A stretch of 64,000 bases of DNA from Solibacillus sp040273735 (GTDB lineage: Bacteria > Bacillota > Bacilli > Bacillales_A > Planococcaceae): the NCBI RefSeq assembly GCF_040273735.1, contig NZ_JBELZM010000015.1:36606-100605 (forward strand). The letters are read 5' to 3'. Under the pieces are notes generated by a model. That model saw nothing but the letters and a program-made list of their open reading frames with translations. It did no database searches and was not told the DNA's origin. Positions 26,850-34,131 of the stretch are shown piece by piece; the first letter of the stretch is position 1, and every line of letters starts with the position of its first letter. Both the position numbers and the translations under genes were made by a program.

Positions 26850-27947
26850 TTGACAGTAACGACAAAACGCGCATTTAACTTTAATGCTGGTCCATCGGCA
26901 TTACCATTAGAAGTTTTACAAAAAGCACAGGCAGAACTAGTAGATTTTAAAGGTACCGGTATGTCTGTAATGGAATTAAGCCACCGTAGCGCTGCATTTG
27001 AAGAAGTACATAATGAAGCGATTGCCAATTTACGCCAGTTATACGAAATCCCTGAAAATTATGAAGTACTATTTTTACAAGGCGGAGCAAGCCTTCAATT
27101 TTCAATGATTCCAATGAACTTCTTAAGTGAAGGGCAAAAGGCAAGTTATATCCAAACAGGTGCATGGTCAGAAAAGGCTTTTGCAGAAGCGAAGTTATTC
27201 GGTACACCTGTAGAAGCGGCAAGCTCAAAAAGCAATAACTACAAAAACATCCCGGCACTTTCGGATATTCAAATCGCGGAAGGTTCAGCATACCTTCACG
27301 TAACATCAAACAATACAATTTTCGGTACTCAGTGGAAAACTTTCCCGACTACTGGTGACCTTCCACTAATTGCTGACATGTCTTCAGATATTTTATCGAA
27401 GAAAATTGATGTATCAAGTTTTGCCATGATTTATGCAGGGGCACAAAAAAACTTAGGTCCTTCGGGTGTAACTGTTGTAATCATCCGTAAAGATTTCCTT
27501 GAAAAAGCAAACTCAGCTATCCCAACAATGCTGAAATACGCAACACATTCTAAAAACAACTCGTTGTACAATACGCCGCCTACTTTCGGTATTTATATGT
27601 TAGGGGAAGTATTGAAATGGGTGAAAGCTGAAGGTGGCTTAGAGGCGATCGAGCAACGTAATGAAGAAAAGGCGAAGTATATTTATGATGCAATCGACAA
27701 TTCGAACGGCTTCTACTACGGGCATGCAACTGAAGATTCACGTTCATTGATGAACATTACGTTCCGTGTAGCAGATGAGGAGTTGGAGAAAAAATTCCTT
27801 GCAGAAGCAAAAACAGCCGGATTTGTCGGTTTAAACGGTCACCGTTCTGTAGGGGGCTGCCGCGCTTCTACTTACAATGCTGTCCCAGTCGAAACTTGCA
27901 AAGCCCTTGCTGATTTCATGGTAAAATTCCAGCAGGATAATCAATAA
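26850..27947 (+). CDS. serC: Phosphoserine aminotransferase SerC
   Basis: A 365-residue PLP enzyme converting 3-phosphohydroxypyruvate and glutamate to phosphoserine. The PLP lysine is Lys200 in YAGAQKNLGPSG; FNAGPSALP at 11-19 and the C-terminal GHRSVGGCRAS phosphate-binding segment are present. The TTG start is set by CCAGGAG eight bases upstream; a GTG three codons earlier overlaps that site. No T-box or other leader is seen in front of it, unlike serA 6 kb away. It has its own terminator. Confidence 0.95.
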   Translation: MTVTTKRAFNFNAGPSALPLEVLQKAQAELVDFKGTGMSVMELSHRSAAFEEVHNEAIANLRQLYEIPENYEVLFLQGGASLQFSMIPMNFLSEGQKASYIQTGAWSEKAFAEAKLFGTPVEAASSKSNNYKNIPALSDIQIAEGSAYLHVTSNNTIFGTQWKTFPTTGDLPLIADMSSDILSKKIDVSSFAMIYAGAQKNLGPSGVTVVIIRKDFLEKANSAIPTMLKYATHSKNNSLYNTPPTFGIYMLGEVLKWVKAEGGLEAIEQRNEEKAKYIYDAIDNSNGFYYGHATEDSRSLMNITFRVADEELEKKFLAEAKTAGFVGLNGHRSVGGCRASTYNAVPVETCKALADFMVKFQQDNQ

Positions 27948-27980
27948 CAAATAAGCCTATAATAACATTTCTCATAATTA

Positions 27981-28022
27981 AAGGCCGTTCAAATTATAAA
28001 TGAATTTGAACGGCCTTATTTT
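27981..28022 (+). terminator. Terminator of serC
   Basis: AAGGCCGTTCAAATT pairs with AATTTGAACGGCCTT (one unpaired loop region), followed by a T-rich tail. Confidence 0.9.
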
Positions 28023-28073
28023 TAAATCTATCAAGGATATTTCTGTATTTTTATCTGAAAAAAACCTGCCAGC

Positions 28074-29009
28074 TTAAATTGTCGGTTTGTAGAATGAGCG
28101 GTTATCCAATGGGAATAGACGCTCTGTAAATTCGCCAGGCTTAGTTTTATCAAGGGCACGTGTCAGCATATTCATCTTCGCATCAATATTATCAATATAG
28201 TGTAAAATTTCCGCTTCTTGAATCATAGGCTTTTTCGGGCTGCCCCACTCTTCTTTTCCGTGATGTGACAACACTAAATGTTGAAGCAGCATCACTTCTT
28301 CGCCTTCGATTTTCAGCTCATTGGCAGCTTGACCAATTTCATTGACCATAATCGAAATATGACCAAGCAAGTTACCTTCCACCGTATACATTGTACCTAC
28401 CGGACCGCTCAGTTCAATGACCTTACCGATATCATGCAAAATAACCCCCGCATATAATAAATCACGGTTCAGCGTTGGATATAGATCACAAATCGCTTCA
28501 CTTAATTTCAGCATCGATACAACATGGTCAAGTAAACCGGATGCATAGTCGTGGTGATTTTTAGTTGCTGCAGGGTAAATCAGTAATTGGTCTTGATATT
28601 TTTTTGTAAGATTGCGTGTAATACGCGAGATATTCGGATTTTGAATTTGAAAGAAGTACTGTGTAAGCTCTTCAAATAACTGTTCTTTTGGCACCGCAGA
28701 TGTCGGTAAAAGATCGCTTATTTGAACGCCTTCCTCGTCACGTGCAGGTCGGATTTGTTTCACACGCAGTTGGTTTTTTCCACGATAGTCGTGAATCTCT
28801 CCCCCAACTTTTACAATTACCTGTGCACGGTACAGATTTTCATGTTCCTCGTTTGTATCCCATAGCTTAGCTTCAATGTCTCCGCTACGATCCTGTAAAA
28901 TTAGTGACATAAAAGGCTTGCCTACAGTCGTTACGCCTTTTTTTGCTTCTTTTATCAATAAATATTGGTCCACTTGTTCACCAGGTTGGAGTTTTGTAAT
29001 TCCATTCAC
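28074..29009 (-). CDS. yhaM: 3'-5' exoribonuclease YhaM
   Basis: A 311-residue enzyme that trims RNA and single-stranded DNA from the 3' end. An N-terminal OB-fold (about 10-90, with GDIEAKLWD) is followed by an HD domain: NHHDYASGLLDHVVSM and ILHDIGKV, with LSHHGKEEWGSP later. Sequence is of the B. subtilis YhaM type, which also lies beside prsA. The GTG at 29009 is preferred because AAGGGG is 9 bases upstream; the TTG two codons earlier is only 3 bases from that site, so the start may differ by two residues. Confidence 0.93.
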   Translation of the reverse strand: MNGITKLQPGEQVDQYLLIKEAKKGVTTVGKPFMSLILQDRSGDIEAKLWDTNEEHENLYRAQVIVKVGGEIHDYRGKNQLRVKQIRPARDEEGVQISDLLPTSAVPKEQLFEELTQYFFQIQNPNISRITRNLTKKYQDQLLIYPAATKNHHDYASGLLDHVVSMLKLSEAICDLYPTLNRDLLYAGVILHDIGKVIELSGPVGTMYTVEGNLLGHISIMVNEIGQAANELKIEGEEVMLLQHLVLSHHGKEEWGSPKKPMIQEAEILHYIDNIDAKMNMLTRALDKTKPGEFTERLFPLDNRSFYKPTI

Positions 29010-29230
29010 AAGCAATCGCCCCTTTATAACTCTATTACAATTTATTGTAACATGTATATGCGTTATTTATCGATTAAAAGACTATCAATTGCTCCTTCGC
29101 TACCGAAAGCTAAATTTTTTTCGCAAAATGGCGTTTAATAAATCAAAAGTTAGGGTAAATATCGATGGATTAAAATGTTCATGAACAGTTCATAAACTAC
29201 AAATATTTCTCGAATAATGATGGCTGCTTC

Positions 29231-29259
29231 GTGAATTTTCGAAAAATTTCTAGTATAAT
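29231..29259 (+). promoter_or_regulatory. Promoter of yhzD with CodY-like box in the spacer
   Basis: TATAAT at 29254-29259 is preceded, at 17 bases, by the weak -35 GTGAAT. Between them, 29234-29248 reads AATTTTCGAAAAATT, matching the CodY consensus at 13 of 15 positions. Confidence 0.5.
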
Positions 29260-29290
29260 CATATTATCTTGCTTATAAAGGGTGGTTTAA

Positions 29291-29476
29291 ATGGAGAATT
29301 ATCGTTTTACTGCATTTGAAAAAACTGGGGAAACATTATTTGATGAAGTGTGGAATTTCGCAAACGATGATGCTGCAAAAATCGAAGGTCAAAAGCAAAT
29401 CGAAGAAAAAGGTATTGCTGAAAAAACACACCGCTTAGTAAACTCATCAGGTAAATTAATTTTATTCCACGTTTAA
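29291..29476 (+). CDS. YhzD-like small protein
   Basis: A 61-residue acidic protein without membrane segments: MENYRFTAFEKTGETLFDE at the N-terminus and GKLILFHV at the C-terminus. Size, the conserved LxFEKxGExLxDExW-like start, the ending in KLxLFH and the position beside yhaM match the YhzD family. Function unknown. A GGGTGG ribosome site precedes the ATG, and a TATAAT-type promoter lies 31 bases upstream. Confidence 0.65.
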   Translation: MENYRFTAFEKTGETLFDEVWNFANDDAAKIEGQKQIEEKGIAEKTHRLVNSSGKLILFHV

Positions 29477-29489
29477 AATTAAACGTACA

Positions 29490-29566
29490 TAGAGTGAAAC
29501 TTCAATCCGTGGGGGTTCTTATCCCAGCTTTTACGGGGAGTTTTCCTCCCGCCTATGCGGGATAAA
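29490..29566. other. Intergenic element of three consecutive hairpins
   Basis: Within 77 bases three hairpins follow one another: TGGG(GGTTCTTAT)CCCA, CGGGGAG/CTCCCG with TTTTC between, and TCCCGC(CTAT)GCGGGA. The segment is clearly more GC-rich than its surroundings and lies between yhzD and the terminator. It resembles a dispersed repeat or small structured RNA; only one copy is seen in the window. Confidence 0.4.
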
Positions 29567-29569
29567 TGA

Positions 29570-29604
29570 GAGGGTGCCCTGAAACTCAGGACACCCTCTT
29601 TTAT
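29570..29604. terminator. Bidirectional terminator between yhzD and the glycine-zipper gene
   Basis: GAGGGTGCCCTGA pairs with TCAGGACACCCTC (one mismatch) around AAC, followed by TTTTATTAT. Confidence 0.9.
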
Positions 29605-30773
29605 TATACTAAACGTTTAATCGCCTCATAAAGCTCTTCGTTTGTTGGGACTTGCAAATACATTCGCAGTCTTACAATACGATTTAATTCCTTTTCAATC
29701 ATAGATTTTGCATACGCAACACGATCTTCTGTAGCATACATCTTCCGGAACTCTTCCTGCATATTATACATTTCATTAAAATCACTTAACACTAGTTGGA
29801 GTTCTTTTTCATTTAATAAATATTGCTCTACTAAATTGACAAGCTCCTCATTAAAGATTTCCAGCATTTTAACCGAATCATCTTTTATAAATAGATCAAG
29901 CACTTTTTTGACAAGGGTCGTCGTCAATATACTTCCTAAAATAAGACCGATGATCCCGCCGATTAAGCTAATGACAGTTGTACTAACATTCGGAATCGAT
30001 AAGCCGACTCCTCCACCTACGATTAAACCAATTATACTCCCTGCAACACTTGCAGCCGTTTTGGAAATATTTTTAAATAGTTGTGCCGGAGACATCTGTT
30101 TTTTAATCGTGCGAATTATATCGACGCTCGACATGACACCTGTTACGAGAGCTCCTGTTACAACATTTGCATTCAGTAATGTAATGGCCTTTTTAGCAAT
30201 AACGGAGCTGTACATCGCCTTCTTCGTGGCCGTACTAGCCATCCTCTTCACTACTGCCTTTGCACCATTTTTCTTAACGGCACTTGCAATGCCTTCATCC
30301 AGCTCAATATGGTCAACAATATTTAGATTATCGATTTGCTTCTCTATTATTTCTTCAGCAAATGGTTCTCCTATAACTGTTAAGCCTGTCAGTACAGCAT
30401 TTTCTACTGCGGTACCTCGTTCTGCACCATTCCACTTACTTTGTGCGAAAGAAATTGCGGTACTCATTCCGATCGTTTCTTTCTTAAAATCGATGCAGCC
30501 TCTTTCATCAATCACTAGATTATGGATATTTCCAGCATCTAATATGTGACGAACTTGCTCATATGTGAATGCGCCTTGTTTAATAATATCGCTATTATTA
30601 AAATGCGCATGTATTTCATTAAATTGCTCGAAAGGGACTTCCAAGTAATTACTTTGTTCCTGATCCAGCTGTTTTAGTTCAATTTCGCAAATTGCAATCG
30701 CATCATTTACATTGGGACAATACACATTGTGTACGATTTGTCGCCGGTTATTTGATAGCCAAATTTGGTCCAT
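29604..30773 (-). CDS. Unknown protein with glycine-zipper membrane hairpin
   Basis: A 389-residue protein I do not recognise. Residues 1-180 look soluble and mixed alpha/beta. Residues ~190-220 are moderately hydrophobic. Residues ~241-260 and ~265-287 form two hydrophobic, glycine- and alanine-rich segments (VAGSIIGLIVGGGVG, then SLIGGIIGLILGS) with G-x3-G spacing, suited to a membrane hairpin. Residues 290-389 are charged and helical. The ribosome site GGAGG is strong. It is bounded by terminators on both sides and is therefore its own transcription unit. No signal peptide, catalytic motif or partner gene is visible. Confidence 0.75.
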   Translation of the reverse strand: MDQIWLSNNRRQIVHNVYCPNVNDAIAICEIELKQLDQEQSNYLEVPFEQFNEIHAHFNNSDIIKQGAFTYEQVRHILDAGNIHNLVIDERGCIDFKKETIGMSTAISFAQSKWNGAERGTAVENAVLTGLTVIGEPFAEEIIEKQIDNLNIVDHIELDEGIASAVKKNGAKAVVKRMASTATKKAMYSSVIAKKAITLLNANVVTGALVTGVMSSVDIIRTIKKQMSPAQLFKNISKTAASVAGSIIGLIVGGGVGLSIPNVSTTVISLIGGIIGLILGSILTTTLVKKVLDLFIKDDSVKMLEIFNEELVNLVEQYLLNEKELQLVLSDFNEMYNMQEEFRKMYATEDRVAYAKSMIEKELNRIVRLRMYLQVPTNEELYEAIKRLV

Positions 30774-30850
30774 GAAGTTACCTCCATTTTTCGTCTTTCA
30801 TTATCATATAAGCATTCGGTAATGTTGTACAGTAATATTTTATTCTCCAA

Positions 30851-30891
30851 TAAAAAAGGAGGAGCCAGCGTTGGTCCACTAGCATCCTCCG
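30851..30891 (-). terminator. Terminator of the enoyl-CoA hydratase operon
   Basis: GGAGGATGCTAGTG pairs with CGCTGGCTCCTCC (G-U pairs and a bulge) on the minus strand and is followed by TTTTTTATT. Confidence 0.8.
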
Positions 30892-30898
30892 ACATTAT

Positions 30899-31681
30899 TT
30901 ACTTTCCTTCAAATTGCGGCATTCTCTTTCCGACGAAAGCCTGAATCCCTTCTAAATGGTCTTGTGTTTGGCGCATTTTAACCTGTCCTGCCGATTCGCC
31001 TTCCAATATCTGCTCTAACACAGGCAAGTTTGCATTATGCAATATCAGCTTTGTTTCAATCTTCGCCAAGATCGGTGATGCCAACAGCTTGCCGACAAGT
31101 TGGTCAACTGTAACTAATGCCTGACCATCTTCCACATTATAATCAATGAGTCCTAATGCTAGCGCTTCATCGCCGCTTAACACTTTTCCTTCCCATATCA
31201 TTTGCTTCGCTTTTGGTGTCCCTAGACGTTCCTTCATAAAGAAGTGTCCTGCACCGTCAGGAACTAAACCGATTCCGATAAAGTTCATCGCTAATTTACT
31301 CGATTGCTCCGCCACAATGATATCGCTTCCTAATGCCAGACTAAAGCCTAAACCGGCAGCAGCTCCATGAATTTGTGCAATCGTAATCATTGGAAGTGTA
31401 TAATAAGCCTTCACTAAACGTGAAATATCTTCCATAATCGTTCCAAAATCAGAAAAGTCATCTGATGAAACCATCATTTTTACATCGCCACCAGCAGAGA
31501 AGACTCTTCCTTCCCCTCTAATGATAAGAATTTGAATATCCTTTTCATTATGTAGCGCTTCAAAGCATTCCGCCAACTCGCGCATCATTGTAAAATCCAT
31601 TGCATTCATGGCATTCGGGCGATTTAATGTTAATGTTGCTTTTCGCTCCGCAATTTCCAGCTTAATTGTTTCAAAGTTCAA
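30899..31681 (-). CDS. Enoyl-CoA hydratase/isomerase family protein (YhaR-like)
   Basis: A 260-residue crotonase-fold protein. FSAGGDVKMM (62-71) is the oxyanion region; GAAAGLGFSLALGSDI and the active-site segment FIGIGLVPDGAGHFFM follow. The second acidic residue is Asp (LVPDGAG) as in PaaG/YhaR-type isomerase-like members, not the Glu-Glu pair of classic hydratases. The TTG start has AAGGGG upstream. It follows the FAD dehydrogenase gene by 66 bases without a terminator between, so the two are probably cotranscribed. Substrate unknown. Confidence 0.85.
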   Translation of the reverse strand: MNFETIKLEIAERKATLTLNRPNAMNAMDFTMMRELAECFEALHNEKDIQILIIRGEGRVFSAGGDVKMMVSSDDFSDFGTIMEDISRLVKAYYTLPMITIAQIHGAAAGLGFSLALGSDIIVAEQSSKLAMNFIGIGLVPDGAGHFFMKERLGTPKAKQMIWEGKVLSGDEALALGLIDYNVEDGQALVTVDQLVGKLLASPILAKIETKLILHNANLPVLEQILEGESAGQVKMRQTQDHLEGIQAFVGKRMPQFEGK

Positions 31682-31747
31682 TTGAATACACCCCTTATTT
31701 ATGAATAATCATTCATTTCGACAAATGACTTCATATCTCCTTTATTT

Positions 31748-33433
31748 TCATACTTCTAATGTTTTGGCTTTGTTCGGTACCGGCTTCAAAGTGGCTAAAT
31801 ATTTACCGACCTGTAAACCAGTAAATAAGCACCCGCCTAAAAATGTCCCTTCCAATGAACGGTAACCATGTACGCCACCGCCCCCAAAACCGCTCACTTC
31901 TCCTGCCGCAAAAAGTCCTTGAACAGGGTTGCCCTCGTCATTTAGTACTTGCCCGTTTAAATTAGTTTGTAATCCCCCTAATGTTTTTCGTGTGAGTATA
32001 TTTAAACGTACCGCAATTAACGGTCCAGCTTTCGGATCCAAAATTTTGTGAGGCTTGGCTGCACGGATCAATTTATCGCCGATATAGTTTCTTGCTCCAT
32101 GCAATGCATTAATTTGTGCATCCTTTGAAAAGATATTTTCAATTTCACGGTCACGTGCTAAAATCTGCTCTTTAATATGCATAAAATCAAGCAAGTCATT
32201 GCCTGCCAGTTTGTTCATACCATCGACTAAATCTTTTAAACTATCCGCAATGACAAAATCTTCCCCGTTTTCTTTGAATGCCTGAACGGCTTTAGGCGGT
32301 CCTGGTAAAACACGCTTCAGCACGTCCTTTATACTTTTATTTGTTAAATCCATATTTTGCTCAGAACCGGATAATGCAAATTCCTTTTCGATTATTTTTT
32401 CCGTCAAAATAAACCAAGAATAGTCATACCCTGTTTTTTGAATTGCTTCGAGTGTGCTGAGTGTATCAAAACCAGGAAAGTTCGGTGCTTTAAATCGGTT
32501 TCCAGTTGCATCAAACCACATCGATGACGGTCCGGGCAGTATACGAATCCCATGGTTTTTCCATATAGGATCCCAGTTTTTCAAGCCTTCCGTATAATGC
32601 CACATACGGTCTCGATTGACGATCCGCCCGCCAGCCCGCTCTGTAATTTCGAGCATCTTCCCATCGACAAATGCAGGTACACCGGACACCATATTTTCCG
32701 GTGGCAGACCTAGTCGTGATGGCCAATTTTCTTTGATAAGTTCTAAATTTGCTCCGATACCACCGCTAGCTACTACGACTGAATCTGCCGTATATTCAAA
32801 TGTACCGATGATTTCTCTTGAACTTTCTTCCCCACGGCGAATAATACTATTCTCTAAAATATTCCCTTGAATGCCAGTAACAGCGCCATCTTCAGTCATT
32901 AAATCAGTTACTTGGTGGCGCGGCAAATAATCGATTAAACCACTTTCCGAAGCTTGCAACACTTTACTCGAAAAAGTCTCTACAATCGCGGGGCCAGTTC
33001 CCCAAACGATATGAAAGCGGGGAACCGAATTCCCGTGCCCCCCTGCTAAAGCACCCCCACGCTCTGCCCAGCCGACAACCGGGAAAAATTGAATCCCCTG
33101 TGATTTTAGCCAATCATATTTTTCTCCCGCTGCAAAATCCACATAAGCCTTTGCCCATTCATATGCCCAGTAATCCTCATCCTCTAATCGGTCGAATCCT
33201 GCAGAGCCGCGCCAATCCTGCCATGCGAGCTCCTTACTGTCTTTTATACCCAACCTTCTTTGTTCAGGAGTATCTACTAAAAATAGTCCTCCAAATGACC
33301 AAAATGCCTGACCCCCGATAGAATTTTCGGGTTCCTGATCCACAAGCAATACCTTTTTTTGCGCATCTAAGAGCTGACAAACTGCAGTTAATCCTGCTAG
33401 CCCCGCTCCAATTACGATTGCATCATAATGCAT
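31748..33433 (-). CDS. FAD-dependent dehydrogenase (flavocytochrome c/ketosteroid-dehydrogenase-like)
   Basis: A 561-residue flavoprotein. The FAD motif YDAIVIGAGLAGLTAVCQL is at 3-21 and a second glycine-rich segment SVVVASGGIGAN lies near 225. The C-terminal segment LFAAGEVSGFGGGGVHGYRSLEG is typical of FAD-binding dehydrogenases related to fumarate reductase and 3-ketosteroid dehydrogenase. No signal peptide and no haem-binding CxxCH is present, so it is a cytoplasmic single-domain enzyme. The ATG follows GGGGAG. The pairing with an enoyl-CoA hydratase suggests oxidation of an organic acid or lipid-derived compound, but the substrate cannot be named. Confidence 0.8.
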   Translation of the reverse strand: MHYDAIVIGAGLAGLTAVCQLLDAQKKVLLVDQEPENSIGGQAFWSFGGLFLVDTPEQRRLGIKDSKELAWQDWRGSAGFDRLEDEDYWAYEWAKAYVDFAAGEKYDWLKSQGIQFFPVVGWAERGGALAGGHGNSVPRFHIVWGTGPAIVETFSSKVLQASESGLIDYLPRHQVTDLMTEDGAVTGIQGNILENSIIRRGEESSREIIGTFEYTADSVVVASGGIGANLELIKENWPSRLGLPPENMVSGVPAFVDGKMLEITERAGGRIVNRDRMWHYTEGLKNWDPIWKNHGIRILPGPSSMWFDATGNRFKAPNFPGFDTLSTLEAIQKTGYDYSWFILTEKIIEKEFALSGSEQNMDLTNKSIKDVLKRVLPGPPKAVQAFKENGEDFVIADSLKDLVDGMNKLAGNDLLDFMHIKEQILARDREIENIFSKDAQINALHGARNYIGDKLIRAAKPHKILDPKAGPLIAVRLNILTRKTLGGLQTNLNGQVLNDEGNPVQGLFAAGEVSGFGGGGVHGYRSLEGTFLGGCLFTGLQVGKYLATLKPVPNKAKTLEV

Positions 33434-33759
33434 TTTCTACTCCCCCTTTGTCAGTGCATCTGTTATACAATTTCGTGGTATTTTTTATTTCCCCTTCTTT
33501 ATTATTTTTCTTTAAAGCATTAAAATTTAAACTAAGATAAAATTTTAGTGAAATAGTAAAACCGTTATTTTTCCGATAAATACTAAGAATCGTTATTTTT
33601 CTGTAAATTCAAATAAATCCCTTCAAATCAATATCGTTAGCGCTTTCATACTTTTTCATAAATACGAACATTTAATTTATAAAACCTAAATATCATTCGT
33701 AAAACAACCTCATTTTTGCTGATTGGTTCACTAATTATTTATTAATTTCGAAAATTTCG
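33434..33759. other. AT-rich intergenic region, one possible cre site
   Basis: No gene was found in these 326 bases. At 33635-33648 the sequence CGTTAGCGCTTTCA fits the CcpA cre pattern at all fixed positions but the first; it lies about 200 bases upstream of the FAD dehydrogenase gene. Confidence 0.35.
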
Positions 33760-33789
33760 TTGACAAAGATGAACAATCGGGTTTATGAT
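33760..33789 (+). promoter_or_regulatory. Sigma-A promoter of the serA T-box transcript
   Basis: TTGACA at 33760-33765 and TATGAT at 33784-33789 are separated by 18 bases, directly upstream of the T-box leader. Confidence 0.75.
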
Positions 33790-33813
33790 GTTATCAAATT
33801 TAAAAACGACAAA

Positions 33814-34088
33814 CTATTGTGATAGAGACATACTATTTAGTTTTGTATAGCAAAGAGAGCTGGTGGTCGGTGTAAACCAGTGTATACGCTAAATAAGTTC
33901 CACTCTTGAATAGAATAGCCGAAAATCCAAAGTAAGTTATTCCGTCCCATGCACGTTACGCATATTGATAAGGTTGTATGACTATTTTTTACAAATAGTC
34001 GGCAACGAATAAGGGTGGTACCGCGATTTGTTTAATGAATGCCTTTCGCCCCTTACGTTATTCGTAAGGGACGGAAGGCTTTTTTTGT
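33814..34088 (+). promoter_or_regulatory. T-box riboswitch (serine-type) controlling serA
   Basis: The leader has Stem I (base CTATT with GATAGAGA near 33821, apical GAGAGCTGGTGG and GTGTAAACCAG), a 3' specifier-loop segment AAGTTCCAC with the serine codon TCC at about 33899-33901, the conserved T-box AAGGGTGGTACCGCG at 34011-34025, and a terminator stem CCCCTTACG / CGTAAGGGACGG ending in a T run at 34080-34087. Uncharged tRNA-Ser should pair with the specifier and stabilise the antiterminator, raising serA transcription. AGT, the preceding triplet, is also a Ser codon. Confidence 0.88.
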
Positions 34089-34131
34089 ATAGTTAATTAA
34101 AAATAATAGTGAATTTTAAGGAGAGATTATT

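Noticed and set aside
33744..33758. CodY-like sequence just before the serA promoter
   Set aside because: Only about 9 of 15 consensus positions match.
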